Below the pieces are notes generated by a model. That model saw only the letters and a program-made list of their open reading frames with translations, made no database searches and was not told the DNA's origin. Made by a program: the position numbers and the translations under genes. Positions 7,645 through 15,848 of a stretch of 44,787 nt of DNA are shown piece by piece. Origin of the DNA: Candidatus Dormiibacterota bacterium (lineage in GTDB: Bacteria; Chloroflexota; Dormibacteria; Aeolococcales; Aeolococcaceae); the NCBI GenBank assembly GCA_036495095.1, contig DASXNK010000062.1, positions 1 through 44,787 of the forward strand, in the 5' to 3' direction. Each line of letters begins with the position of its first letter. Within the stretch, counting starts at the first letter, position 1.

Positions 7645-8526
7645 ATGCGCCAGCTCAGCCAGCAGGTGGTCAGCGGCCTCGCCTCGGGCGGCATCTTCGC
7701 CAGCCTGGCACTGGCCTTCGTCCTGGTCTACCGGGCCATGGGGGTGGTGAACTTCGCCCAGGGCGAGATCGCGATGTTCACCACCTTCATCGCCTGGTCG
7801 CTCCTGGAGACGGGGATGCCCTACCTGGCGGCGTTCCTGCTCGCCGTGGTCGCCGCCTTCGCCATCGGGGTCGGGGTCGAGCGCACCGTCATCCGTCCGG
7901 TCGAGCGCGGGCCGGTGCTGGCGACGGTGATCGTCACCATCGGGCTCGCCACCGTCTTCAACGGGCTGGCCGGCGCGATCTGGCTGTACATGCTGAAGGC
8001 GTTCCCCAGCCCCTTCAGCGCGCGCACCGTCACCGTCGACGGCGTCGCCATCAGCTACCAGGACCTCGGCCTGATCGGCGCCTCGCTGGTGGTGATGGTG
8101 CTGATGTACGGGTTCTTCCAGCGCACCCGCCTGGGACTGGTGATGCGCGCCGCCGCCCTCGACCCGGTCACCAGCCGGCTGCTCGGGGTGCGCGTCGGCT
8201 GGATGCTCGCGCTCGGCTGGGGGCTGGCGGCGATGGTCGGCGCGGTCTCGGGGATGATGGTGGCGCCGGTCGTGTTCCTCGAGCCGAACTTCATGCAGAC
8301 CGTCGCCGTCTACGCCCTCGCCGCCGCGGTGCTGGGCGGGATCGACAGCGCGCTGGGCGCGGTCGTCGGCGGCGCCATCGTGGGCGTGACCGTGAACCTC
8401 GCCGGCACCTACCTCGGCTCGATCGGGGCGTCGCTGCGGCTGGTGGTGGCGCTGGCGATCATCGTCGGGGTGCTGGTGGTGCGGCCCTCGGGGCTGCTCG
8501 GACGCCCGGACGCGCAGCGCGTATGA
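7645..8526 (+). CDS. livH: Branched-chain amino-acid-type ABC permease, LivH
   Basis: An inner-membrane permease of 293 residues with about eight hydrophobic segments. The family hallmarks are visible: an N-terminal LASGGIFASLALAFVLVYRAMGVVNFAQGE (the conserved N-F-A-Q-G-E patch), the central EAA-like region around LLGVRVGWMLALGW, and the C-terminal AVLGGIDSALGAVVGG glycine motif. It begins one base after livF and overlaps livM by four bases (ATGA). It forms the translocation channel together with LivM. Confidence 0.95.
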   Translation: MRQLSQQVVSGLASGGIFASLALAFVLVYRAMGVVNFAQGEIAMFTTFIAWSLLETGMPYLAAFLLAVVAAFAIGVGVERTVIRPVERGPVLATVIVTIGLATVFNGLAGAIWLYMLKAFPSPFSARTVTVDGVAISYQDLGLIGASLVVMVLMYGFFQRTRLGLVMRAAALDPVTSRLLGVRVGWMLALGWGLAAMVGAVSGMMVAPVVFLEPNFMQTVAVYALAAAVLGGIDSALGAVVGGAIVGVTVNLAGTYLGSIGASLRLVVALAIIVGVLVVRPSGLLGRPDAQRV

Positions 8527-9611
8527 CCGGCGCGCCGCCCGCCGCCGGCCGGCGCCGTCCGCTCCTGCCCGGCGCCGTCGCCCTCGGCCTGCTCGCGGTG
8601 CCGCCGCTGCTGCTCCCCGACTTCGTCACCTACGACCTCGCCTACGCCGGCGTCTACGCGATCGCGATCCTCGGACTGGTCCTGCTCACCGGGTTCTCGG
8701 GGCAGATCTCGCTCGGTCAGGGCGCCTTCATGGCGATCGGCGGCTACGCGTCGGCCATCCTCGTCGCCACCGCCGGGTGGAGCCTCTACCTCACCATCCC
8801 CGTCGCCGGTGTGCTCGCGACCGTCGTCGGCATCGTCGTCGGCATCCCCGCGGCACGGCTCACCGGCATCTACCTGGCACTGGCGACCTTCGCGCTGTCG
8901 CTGGCCGCGCCCGCGCTGCTGAAGGAGGCCGTCCCCCTCACCAACGGCGCCCGCGGCATCGTGGTGAGCAGCGCCGCGCCGGTGGGGCCGCTGACCCAGG
9001 AGCAGTGCCAGTACTACCTCTGCTGGGGGATCGCCGCGCTGCTGCTCGTCTTCGCCGTCAACCTCGTGCGCGGCCGCTTCGGGCGCGCGCTGGTGGCGGT
9101 GCGCGACAGCGAGGCCGCGGCGCGTGCGTCCGGGATCAACGTGCCCCTGTACCGCGCCGCCGCCTTCGGGATCTCGGCGTTCTGCGCGGGCATCGCCGGG
9201 GCGCTGCTGTCCGATCTCGCCGGCTTCGTCAACCCCGACAGCTTCGGCCCGCAGCTCTCCATCACCGTCCTCGTCGGCGCGGTGGTCGGCGGCGTCGGCT
9301 CGATGCTCGGCCCGGTGCTGGGGGCGCTGTTCGTCGAGTTCCTGCCGATCCGGGCACAGGACATCCCCCGGGTCGGCACCGCCGCACCCGCGGTGATCGA
9401 GGGGGTGCTGCTCATCCTGGTCGTGCTGGTGGCGCCCACCGGTCTCGCGGGCCTGCTCCAGCGCGCCGCCGCGAGCACGCAGCAGCGGTTCTCTCGCCGC
9501 CGCACGCCGCCCGCGACCGGCGCCGAGGCCGCACTCCTCTCCGCGGAGCTGCGCGGGGTCGCCATGGTCATCGAGGCTCACAGAGCCGAGGAAACGGAGG
9601 TCAGGCAGTGA
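8523..9611 (+). CDS. livM: Branched-chain amino-acid-type ABC permease, LivM
   Basis: The second permease, 362 residues, about nine hydrophobic segments. Family motifs are seen in LLTGFSGQISLGQGAFMAIGGY near residue 58, in the central VAVRDSEAAARASGIN loop that contacts the ATPase, and in VGGVGSMLGPVLGALFVE near the C-terminus. A polar tail of about 45 residues (from about 318) extends beyond the last membrane segment and has no recognisable domain. The start overlaps the livH stop (ATGA). The stop overlaps the GTG start of the binding-protein gene. Confidence 0.95.
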   Translation: MTGAPPAAGRRRPLLPGAVALGLLAVPPLLLPDFVTYDLAYAGVYAIAILGLVLLTGFSGQISLGQGAFMAIGGYASAILVATAGWSLYLTIPVAGVLATVVGIVVGIPAARLTGIYLALATFALSLAAPALLKEAVPLTNGARGIVVSSAAPVGPLTQEQCQYYLCWGIAALLLVFAVNLVRGRFGRALVAVRDSEAAARASGINVPLYRAAAFGISAFCAGIAGALLSDLAGFVNPDSFGPQLSITVLVGAVVGGVGSMLGPVLGALFVEFLPIRAQDIPRVGTAAPAVIEGVLLILVVLVAPTGLAGLLQRAAASTQQRFSRRRTPPATGAEAALLSAELRGVAMVIEAHRAEETEVRQ

Positions 9612-10882
9612 GATGTCGCCATCACCGGCCGGTCGGCGCGGTCATCGCCGCGGTGGCGGTCACCCTGAGCGCCTGTGGCGGCGGCGCCGCCACGGGAGCG
9701 GCTCCGCACGGCGATTCCACCGGGGTGACCGCCGGCTCCATCGTGCTCGGGACGACGTTCGCGCTGAGCGGGCCGGCCTCGGCGTACGGGGTCATCCCGA
9801 AGGGCACCCAGGCCTACTTCCAGTACGTCAACGACCACGGCGGGGTGAACGGGCGCAGGATCGACTACCGGGTTCTCGACGACGGCTACAGCCCGCCGCA
9901 GACGGTGCAGCTGACCCGCCAGCTGGTGCAGCAGGACAGGGTGTTCGCCATGGTGGGCGGCTTCGGGACCCAGCAGCAGATGGCGGTGCGCCAGTACCTG
10001 AACGACAGGAAGGTGCCGCAGCTCTTCGTCACCAGCGGCGCGTCGACCTGGGGCGCCGACTACCGGAGGTACCCCTGGAGCATGAGCTGGCTGCCGACGT
10101 TCGCGACCGAGTCGAAGATCTACGCCGACCACGTCAGGCAGATCGCCCCCGGCGCGAGGATCGGGGTGCTGTACCAGAACGACGACTTCGGCCAGGACTA
10201 CATGACCGGGCTCGAGCATGGGCTGGGAGACTCCGCCCGCCAGATCATCGACCGCGAGCCCTACGACGTCAGCGCCGCGGACCTCTCGTCGCAGGTGGCC
10301 CGGCTGCGCGGCTCGGGTGCCGACACGCTCTTCATCTTCGCCACCGCGCGGTTCGCCATCCAGACGATGGTGAGCGCGTACAGGCTCGGCTGGCACCCGC
10401 GGATCATGCTGTCGTACACCTCCGCCGCCTCGACGATCATCAACGCCGTCGACAGGGCCGCCGGGTCGGCGGACGCCACCGAGGGCATCACCAGCGTCGG
10501 GTTCGAGCTCGACCCCGGCAACCCCGCCGACGCCACCCTCCCCGGCATCCCGCTGTACCAGCAGATCATGACCAGGTACCTGCCCGGCGCCGACCAGAGC
10601 AACGTCTTCTACCTCACCGGGATGAGCAACGCCTACATGGTCGTCGACGCGCTGCGGCGGGCGGGCGCGGACCTCACCCGCGAGGGGCTGATGCGGGCGG
10701 CGGCCAGCCTGAGCGAGTCGTCGAACCCCTTCCTGCTCCCCGGCGTGGTGGCGAAGACCACCGCGACCGACCACTTCCCGATCACCCAGATGGAGCTCGG
10801 CCATTTCCACAGGGGCGTGTTCCAGCTGTCCGGCACCCTCGAGGACACCCGCAGCACCGTGCTCGCCCTGGTCGGCTCCTGA
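9608..10882 (+). CDS. Liv-type periplasmic substrate-binding lipoprotein
   Basis: A 424-residue solute-binding protein of the Peripla_BP_6 (leucine/amide-binding) family, which delivers the substrate to LivHM. I chose the GTG at 9608: GGAGGT lies at 9595-9600, seven bases upstream. The start gives a clean lipoprotein signal peptide with lipobox LSAC and lipidation Cys at residue 23. The ATG at 9613 is in another frame. Typical features follow: GTTFALSGPASAYG at the mature start, an EAA-like VNDHGGVNGR segment, and the second lobe with GVLYQNDDFGQDY. The ligand cannot be assigned from sequence. It is the last gene of the liv operon and converges on the gene at 10893. Confidence 0.94.
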   Translation: MRCRHHRPVGAVIAAVAVTLSACGGGAATGAAPHGDSTGVTAGSIVLGTTFALSGPASAYGVIPKGTQAYFQYVNDHGGVNGRRIDYRVLDDGYSPPQTVQLTRQLVQQDRVFAMVGGFGTQQQMAVRQYLNDRKVPQLFVTSGASTWGADYRRYPWSMSWLPTFATESKIYADHVRQIAPGARIGVLYQNDDFGQDYMTGLEHGLGDSARQIIDREPYDVSAADLSSQVARLRGSGADTLFIFATARFAIQTMVSAYRLGWHPRIMLSYTSAASTIINAVDRAAGSADATEGITSVGFELDPGNPADATLPGIPLYQQIMTRYLPGADQSNVFYLTGMSNAYMVVDALRRAGADLTREGLMRAAASLSESSNPFLLPGVVAKTTATDHFPITQMELGHFHRGVFQLSGTLEDTRSTVLALVGS

Positions 10883-10892
10883 ACGGCGGCGT

Positions 10893-11624
10893 CTAGCGCC
10901 GGCGGGAGCGGCCCCTCAGGGTCAGCAGGGTGGCGGCGGCGAGCAGCGCCACCGCGGCCACGGCCACGGCGGCGTACACCAGCGTGTGGTCGGGGACGAC
11001 CACCGGCACCACCGCGTTCGAGACCACCAGCGCGATGGTGCCGAGCGCGGTGACGTTGGCCGCGTAGCTGTCCGGGGAGGTCCCCAGCGGCTGGGTGTCG
11101 AGCCTCATCCACTGGCCGTCGGCGAACCGCTCCAACACCGGGTTGGGGGTGCCCGCGGGGCCGCGCAGCACCACGGTGACCTGCTGTCCGGGGCGGAGGG
11201 CGAGCGGGGTGCCGTTGGCGGAGACGACGAACTGGTAGACGTTGCCGTCGAGGCGGCCGTCGAGGGGCAGCAGCCGCGGCGACGGCGCGCAGAGGATGGC
11301 AACCCGGATGGTCACCGCCCCCGGCGGCACCGCGAAGGCGTTCGCCGGGGCGAGCAGCTCGGCCTGGGGCGGCTGCTCCTCGGTGCCGTCGGCGATCGCC
11401 GGGCTCTGGCCGTTCACCACCGGAAGGTTGTGGTCGATCGTCGACGGCGGCTTCTGCTGAGCGTCACCGGGGGGCGGCTGGCAGTACCGGTAGGGTTCCG
11501 CGGTGGCGAGGCCGTCGTAGAGGGCCGGCTGCGACGCCGGCCCGGCGAGCCACGCGACCGCGAGCAGCACCGCCCCGGCGGCGAGCACCGCCGCGGGACG
11601 GCGGCGCGACCGTGACCCCAGCAT
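10893..11624 (-). CDS. Membrane-anchored protein of unknown family, paralogue A
   Basis: A 243-residue protein with an N-terminal membrane segment (about residues 9-27), an extracytoplasmic region of about 170 residues and a C-terminal membrane segment followed by an Arg-rich tail. I recognise no named domain. It is clearly related to the gene at 16883-17665. Shared landmarks in the same order are Y-D/E-GL, AEPYRY, PPPG, GQSPA, PPQA-LLA, GNVY, VVLRGPAG, ERF, QPLG and DSYAA. The start at 11624 has TAGGGT seven bases upstream (11632-11637) and no good Shine-Dalgarno, so it is probably leaderless. The open frame continues 36 codons upstream without support. It is divergent from the AurF-like gene. 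Confidence 0.8.
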   Translation of the reverse strand: MLGSRSRRRPAAVLAAGAVLLAVAWLAGPASQPALYDGLATAEPYRYCQPPPGDAQQKPPSTIDHNLPVVNGQSPAIADGTEEQPPQAELLAPANAFAVPPGAVTIRVAILCAPSPRLLPLDGRLDGNVYQFVVSANGTPLALRPGQQVTVVLRGPAGTPNPVLERFADGQWMRLDTQPLGTSPDSYAANVTALGTIALVVSNAVVPVVVPDHTLVYAAVAVAAVALLAAATLLTLRGRSRRR

Positions 11625-11682
11625 TCGCGCAACCCTACCCAACGAGGTCCGGTGGGAGTGGGACTTTCGCCGGGGCGTGCGG

Positions 11683-11701
11683 TACATCATCAGTCGATGT
11701 A
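11683..11701. promoter_or_regulatory. Dyad TACATC-N7-GATGTA in divergent promoter region
   Basis: A perfect 6-bp inverted repeat with a seven-base spacer lies between the membrane protein at 10893-11624 and the AurF-like gene at 11747. A TAGCAT -10-like hexamer (11700-11705) overlaps its right arm and points to the AurF-like gene. It could be an operator for the oxygenase gene. No regulator is encoded next to it, so this is tentative. Confidence 0.35.
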
Positions 11702-11746
11702 GCATGTCCATCTGACGCGTTGCCGGCGACATCGGGAGGAGGGTCG

Positions 11747-12691
11747 ATGGCCACGGTCCTGGACCAGGAGCAGCGCGGCGATGCGCAGAGCGACGAGGGC
11801 TTCCGCTCGCTGACCGCCCGGTTGAACCGCGCCTCGGTCGAGAAGCACTTCGACGCCTACACCGACGTCGACTGGGACGCCCCCGAGTGCGCGCTCACCG
11901 CCGACGACCCGCGCCTCGAGCTGCCCGACTTCGACCCGCTGGCCACCACCGAGTGGTACCGCTCCCAGCCCCGGGAGGTGCGCTCGCGGGTCTGCCTGTA
12001 CCGGGTCGCCGCCTACATGAAGATCGGCTGGCACTTCGAGAACCTGCTCCAGCGCGGCCTGCTGGCGCGGGCGATGCAGCTGCCCAACGGCACCCCGGAG
12101 TTCCGCTACATCCACCACGAGCTGATCGAGGAGTCGCAGCACACGCTGATGTTCCAGGAGCTGGTGAACCGCTCCGGACTGCCGGTGCGGGGCATGCCCG
12201 CCCTGGTGCGGGTCCCGGTCGCGATGCTCTCCATCCCGGTCGCGAAGATGTTCCCGACGGTGTTCTTCGTCGCCGTCATGGGGGGCGAGGATCCGATCGA
12301 CCACATCCAGCGGATGCTGCTCCGCGACGGCATCGAGCACCCGCTGGTGGAGCGGATCATGCGCATCCACGTGACCGAGGAGGCCCGTCACCTGACCTTC
12401 GCCCGCCATGTGCTGCGCCTCGAGGTGCCCCGGCTCAGCCGGTTCCGGCGCACCGTGCTCTCGCTGCTGGCGCCGCTGGAGCTGTCGCTGCTCGCCCACA
12501 TCATGCTGGTGCCTCCCGCCGACATGGTGCGCAACTGCGGCATCCCGCGCGCGGTGGTGCGGCGGGCGTACCGCTCGCCCGAGGGGCGCCGCTTCATCGC
12601 CGACTCGGTGCGCAAGAGCCGCCAGCTCTGCGCCGAGCTGGGACTGCTGACCCCGGTGTCGCGGCTGGTCTGGCGGCTCGCCGGGGTGTAG
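11747..12691 (+). CDS. AurF-like diiron N-oxygenase family protein
   Basis: A 314-residue protein of the p-aminobenzoate N-oxygenase AurF family (ferritin-like diiron fold). Candidate iron ligands are visible in the expected order: E98 in WHFENLL, E128/E129 and H132 in HHELIEESQHT, then E181 in GGEDPID, and H208, E211/E212 and H215 in IMRIHVTEEARH. The family oxidises amines or, in some members, other substrates with a peroxo-diiron centre. The substrate here is not predictable. The ATG at 11747 follows GGGAGGAGGG, a good ribosome-binding site. An in-frame upstream extension lacks one. No biosynthetic cluster for a nitro-aromatic product is seen next to it, so this may be a housekeeping or detoxifying member. 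Confidence 0.82.
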   Translation: MATVLDQEQRGDAQSDEGFRSLTARLNRASVEKHFDAYTDVDWDAPECALTADDPRLELPDFDPLATTEWYRSQPREVRSRVCLYRVAAYMKIGWHFENLLQRGLLARAMQLPNGTPEFRYIHHELIEESQHTLMFQELVNRSGLPVRGMPALVRVPVAMLSIPVAKMFPTVFFVAVMGGEDPIDHIQRMLLRDGIEHPLVERIMRIHVTEEARHLTFARHVLRLEVPRLSRFRRTVLSLLAPLELSLLAHIMLVPPADMVRNCGIPRAVVRRAYRSPEGRRFIADSVRKSRQLCAELGLLTPVSRLVWRLAGV

Positions 12692-12704
12692 CTGCCTGCC
12701 CGGC

Positions 12705-12710
12705 TAGACT
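12705..12710 (+). promoter_or_regulatory. -10-like element for a leaderless transcript
   Basis: TAGACT ends seven bases before the ATG at 12718, and the 26-base gap holds no Shine-Dalgarno sequence. Same layout as before livG and the genes at 14517, 16883 and 29272. Confidence 0.45.
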
Positions 12711-12717
12711 CGCGCCG

Positions 12718-13056
12718 ATGCGCACCAGCTTCCGCATCCGGCAGTCGTCGCGGCTCAACCTCACCGGCTACGAGGTGACGGTGTGCGACCGCTCCGGCGA
12801 GACCCTGCATCCACTGCGCGGCGACGCCGCCGACGTCGCCTGGCTCTTCGAGACCGACAAGGGCGCGCGGGTCCGGGTCCTCGGCGGCGTCCACGTGGTC
12901 GACGGTCGGAGCGTCCCCCCGGGCCAGACGCTCCCCGGCCACAGCGAGTACGTCGTGACCGGCGACCCCGAGGACCGGGTGCAGTTCACCGCCGTGACCC
13001 GCGAGGGCTCGATGAACTACGAGGGCCGCGGGCTGCGCGACCCGGGTTCAGGCTGA
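12718..13056 (+). CDS. Small protein of unknown function
   Basis: A 112-residue soluble protein with no signal peptide or membrane segment and no family I recognise. It looks like an all-beta fold: alternating short hydrophobic strands such as YEVTVCD, RVRVLGGVHVV and YVVTGD, ending in a Gly-rich tail. Codon use matches the neighbours and the TAGACT element suggests its own leaderless transcript, so I take it as real. The 3' end overlaps the convergent methyltransferase by nine bases. Confidence 0.6.
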   Translation: MRTSFRIRQSSRLNLTGYEVTVCDRSGETLHPLRGDAADVAWLFETDKGARVRVLGGVHVVDGRSVPPGQTLPGHSEYVVTGDPEDRVQFTAVTREGSMNYEGRGLRDPGSG

Positions 13057-13923
13057 GGCCTTCTCCGCGACCACCACCGCCACCTCGGCGGGGGCGCCGA
13101 GCCCGCCGTCCTCCGCCACCGCCACCGCGCCGACGTGGGCGACCATGGCGTCGCGCACCTCCCGCTGCTGCTCGGGGTCGAGGCGGTTGACGTACAGCCC
13201 GGACAGCGGGCCGCCGAGGATGCCCGCGTCCGCCGCCACCTCCGCCGAGGGGAAGCGCATCCGGCCGCCGACGGCCTCGTCGTGCAGCACGGTGAGCCCG
13301 GTCTCGGCGACCATCCGCGACAGCACCCCGGGGAGCCCGTAGAAGAACATCATCGGGCACACGCTGGCGTAGTAGCGCGCCCGGCTCTCGATGAGGTCGA
13401 TCACCGGGGAGAACCACACCCGCGGGGCCGCGCCCCAGACCACCACCATCAGGCGGCCGCCGGGACGCAGCACCCGGGCCATGTGCCGGAGCGCCGCCCG
13501 CGGGTCGTAGCAGTACATCAGCCCGAAGCTGCAGGTGACCACGTCGAAGGCGGCGTCGGGCTGGGACAGCCGCTCGGCGTCGTCGACGGCGAACCCGAGC
13601 CCCGGACCGGCGAAGCGCGCCGCGGCCTGCGCCACCATCGGCGGCGCGAAGTCGAGGCCCAGGGTGCTCCCCCGGGGCAGCCGGTCGGCGAGCGCGCGGG
13701 CGGTCACCCCCGGTCCGCAGGCGATGTCGCAGCCGTTCCCCTCCGGGTCGGGCGCGAGCAGGTCGAGACCGCGGGCGGTGAAGGGGGCGGTGCGCTCGGT
13801 CCAGAGCCGCTCGTACTCGCCGGCGATGCGCCCCCAGGCGTTGCGCATCCCGGTCTTCTCGGCGGGCTCCTCGGGCGGAGGCGGGTCGACGTCAGCGCTC
13901 ATCGATGCGAGGTAGTCTGGCAT
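13048..13923 (-). CDS. Class I SAM-dependent methyltransferase
   Basis: A 291-residue methyltransferase of the Methyltransf_11/UbiE type. SAM-binding motif I is CDIACGPGV (about 65-73), the motif II Asp is in LGLDFAP, and the post-motif region has VLRPGGRLMVVVWG. The substrate is unknown; the UbiE-like layout suits a small molecule. The N-terminus is Pro-rich. I used the ATG at 13923, which has AGGGGA nine bases upstream; an ATG at 13902 is possible. It is divergent from a PadR regulator across a region with a 7-bp inverted repeat. Regulation by that PadR protein is a reasonable inference. Confidence 0.88.
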   Translation of the reverse strand: MPDYLASMSADVDPPPPEEPAEKTGMRNAWGRIAGEYERLWTERTAPFTARGLDLLAPDPEGNGCDIACGPGVTARALADRLPRGSTLGLDFAPPMVAQAAARFAGPGLGFAVDDAERLSQPDAAFDVVTCSFGLMYCYDPRAALRHMARVLRPGGRLMVVVWGAAPRVWFSPVIDLIESRARYYASVCPMMFFYGLPGVLSRMVAETGLTVLHDEAVGGRMRFPSAEVAADAGILGGPLSGLYVNRLDPEQQREVRDAMVAHVGAVAVAEDGGLGAPAEVAVVVAEKASA

Positions 13924-13950
13924 GCGGCCGTCCCCTGCCGAGAACCGGCG

Positions 13951-13971
13951 CTTGACCGGATCGGGGTCAAG
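13951..13971. promoter_or_regulatory. Dyad CTTGACC-N7-GGTCAAG between methyltransferase and padR-like gene
   Basis: A perfect 7-bp inverted repeat with a seven-base spacer lies between the divergent starts at 13923 and 14068. On the plus strand its left arm contains TTGACC, with a weak TCAGTT 17 bases further (13975-13980), so the dyad would overlap the -35 region. On the minus strand the right arm likewise gives TTGACC. It is not the ATGT-N8-ACAT form common for PadR. Confidence 0.5.
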
Positions 13972-14067
13972 CTGTCAGTTTGGACAGGAGAGCGAGGTCA
14001 CCGATCCACGACCCCCGGCGTGCGGGGGCCAGGGCCGGCGCCGGCCGGCCGACGAGGGGACGGCACG

Positions 14068-14448
14068 ATGAGCGGAGAACACCGCGACTGGCGGAACGCC
14101 GGAGAGACGTTCCGTCCACGCAACCTGCTGCAGCCCTGCCTGCTCATCCTGCTGGAGGAGGAGGCCGGCTACGGCTACGAGCTGAACCAGCGGCTCGAGC
14201 ACCTCGGCGGCGTCCGCTGGGACATGCCCGCCGTGTACCGCGCCCTCAACGGGCTCGAGGACGGGGGGATGATCACCTCCCACTGGGAGCGCTCGGAATC
14301 GGGTCCGGGGCGGCGCTGCTACGCCACCACCTCCACGGGCCGGGAGGTGATGGCCGGGTGGGCCCGGGAGCTGGCCGACACCGACACCATCCTCCAGACG
14401 GTGCTGCGCCGCTACGAGGCGGTCGCCCCGGAGCCGGCGGCTCGCTGA
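14068..14448 (+). CDS. PadR-family transcriptional regulator
   Basis: A 126-residue regulator. The winged helix-turn-helix covers about residues 15-95: LQPCLLILLEEEAGYGYEL is the classic PadR N-terminal helix pair, MPAVYRALNGLEDGGMI the recognition region, and the wing contains GRRCYATTSTGREV. A short C-terminal helix for dimerisation follows (subfamily s-PadR). The ATG at 14068 follows GAGGGGA. PadR proteins usually repress a neighbouring gene and release on binding a small molecule, often a phenolic compound or drug. The divergent methyltransferase is the likeliest target here. Confidence 0.92.
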   Translation: MSGEHRDWRNAGETFRPRNLLQPCLLILLEEEAGYGYELNQRLEHLGGVRWDMPAVYRALNGLEDGGMITSHWERSESGPGRRCYATTSTGREVMAGWARELADTDTILQTVLRRYEAVAPEPAAR

Positions 14449-14477
14449 GCGGGCCCCCGGCGAGGCCGGACCGGGGG

Positions 14478-14507
14478 TTGCGGCGAACGCATGTTCGCCC
14501 GTAGAGT
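14478..14507 (+). promoter_or_regulatory. Promoter with SOS-box-like dyad
   Basis: TTGCGG (14478-14483) and TAGAGT (14502-14507) are 18 bases apart and end nine bases before the ATG at 14517. Overlapping the -35 end and the spacer is GCGAAC-GCAT-GTTCGC (14483-14498). Its core CGAAC-N4-GTTCG matches the LexA box of Gram-positive bacteria and Actinomycetota. The position between -35 and -10 is ideal for repression. The transcript would be leaderless or nearly so. Confidence 0.6.
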
Positions 14508-14516
14508 GGAGCGCCC

Positions 14517-14924
14517 ATGGAGACGCCGCCCGACAGCCCCTACTACCGCCCCCGCGCCCGTGAGCGCATCTACCGCGGCCGCTTCCGCGTCGAGGACGGC
14601 ATCCACGAGGTGACCGTCGACGGCTGGCGGCCGCTGGTGCACATCGTCCGGCAGTCGCCCGAGGGCTTCGCCTGGGGCTACGACGGGCCCAGCCCTCAGG
14701 ACCTCGCCCTCGCCCTCCTCGCCGACGCCCTCGGCGAGGACCCGGAGCCAGGCTGGAACGACGGCCGGACGCTCAGCGACGACCTCTACCGCACCTTCCA
14801 GCAGGATGTGCTCAGCCGCGTCCCGGTGGGCAAGGGGTGGATGCTGCGGCGCACCCACATCCTCCGATGGGTGGGTGAGCGGGTGCCCGCCTGCCGGGCA
14901 AGGAACGGCGCCGAGCCGGTTTGA
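14517..14924 (+). CDS. DUF6166-like small protein
   Basis: A 135-residue soluble protein. The central FAWGYDGPSPQDLALALLADAL, together with a following helix containing YRTFQQDVLSRVP and a Trp-containing end, resembles the DUF6166 family. That family has no known function and is often found on plasmids and other accessory DNA. The assignment rests on my memory of the motif. Residues 1-50 form short strands with conserved-looking Tyr, Arg and Gly. The start at 14517 follows a promoter with a LexA-like box, so expression may be DNA-damage-inducible. No toxin, phage or repair gene stands next to it. Confidence 0.68.
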   Translation: METPPDSPYYRPRARERIYRGRFRVEDGIHEVTVDGWRPLVHIVRQSPEGFAWGYDGPSPQDLALALLADALGEDPEPGWNDGRTLSDDLYRTFQQDVLSRVPVGKGWMLRRTHILRWVGERVPACRARNGAEPV

Positions 14925-14978
14925 CCCTCGCGGTCCCGGCTTCCAGACTGGGGTGCAGGCCCGTCATGGAGGACTGCC

Positions 14979-15848
14979 ATGCGCAGCGTCAGCGACCGTC
15001 CCGCGACCGAGAGCGGCACCTTCACCCTCGGCGGCGACCTGGTGGTGCACCGCCTCGGCTATGGCGCGATGCAGCTCACCGGGCCCGGGGTCTGGGGTGA
15101 CCCGCCCGACCACGACGAGGCGATCCGGGTGCTGCGCCGCGCCGTCGAGCTGGGGATCGACCTCATCGACACCGCCGACTCCTACGGCCCGTACGTTGCC
15201 GAGGAGCTGATCGCCGAGGCGCTCCACCCCTACCCGGCCGGCCTGGTGATCGCCACCAAGGCGGGCCTGGTGCGGACCGGGCCGGACCGGTGGCATCCGC
15301 TGGGACGGCCCGAGTACCTCCGCCAGGAGTGCCTGATGAGCCTGCGCCGGCTCCGCCTCGAGCGCATCGACCTGTTCCAGCTGCACCGCGTCGACCCGCT
15401 GGTGCCGCTCGAGGACCAGGTGGGCGAGCTGCGCGCCCTCCAGCAGGAGGGGCTGATCCGCCACATCGGCCTCTCCGAGGTGACCGCGGAGCAGATCGAG
15501 CAGGCGCGGCGGATCGCCGAGATCGTCAGCGTCCAGAATCGCTACAACCTCGCCGACCGCGAGCACGAGGCGGTGCTCGACCACTGCGAGCACGAGGGCC
15601 TGGGGTTCATCCCCTGGTTCCCGCTCGCGACCGGACAGCTGGCGCGGCCGGGCAGCCCGCTGCAGACCATGGCGGACGAGCTGGGGGCGACCCCGGCGCA
15701 GCTCGCCCTCGCCTGGCTGCTCCACCGCTCGCCGGTGATGCTCCCCATCCCCGGCACCCGCTCCGTCGCCCACCTCGAGGAGAACGCGGCCGCCGCCACC
15801 CTGCGCCTCTCGGCCGAGCAGGTGGATCAGCTCTCCCGGCTGGCCTGA
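14979..15848 (+). CDS. Aldo/keto reductase
   Basis: A 289-residue NADPH-dependent oxidoreductase with the TIM-barrel AKR fold. The catalytic tetrad is visible: D64 in [10 protein letters not shown]69, K94 in VIATKAG and H136 in FQLHRVDP. The cofactor-binding end has [13 protein letters not shown]. It is closest to bacterial AKR proteins of the YdbC/Tas sort; the substrate is probably an aldehyde or ketone. The ATG at 14979 follows TGGAGG with good spacing. The 3' end overlaps the convergent 2-hydroxyacid dehydrogenase by 22 bases. Confidence 0.94.
   Translation: MRSVSDRPATESGTFTLGGDLVVHRLGYGAMQLTGPGVWGDPPDHDEAIRVLRRAVELGIDLIDTADSYGPYVAEELIAEALHPYPAGLVIATKAGLVRTGPDRWHPLGRPEYLRQECLMSLRRLRLERIDLFQLHRVDPLVPLEDQVGELRALQQEGLIRHIGLSEVTAEQIEQARRIAEIVSVQNRYNLADREHEAVLDHCEHEGLGFIPWFPLATGQLARPGSPLQTMADELGATPAQLALAWLLHRSPVMLPIPGTRSVAHLEENAAAATLRLSAEQVDQLSRLA

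Noticed and set aside
9613-10896. A frame starting at ATG 9613 over the binding-protein gene
   Set aside because: Arg-rich +1 shadow of the real gene, which starts at GTG 9608 with a lipoprotein signal.
10887-10901. Stem CGGCG-TCTAG-CGCCG between convergent genes
   Set aside because: Only five pairs and no T-run on either side; too weak to call a terminator.
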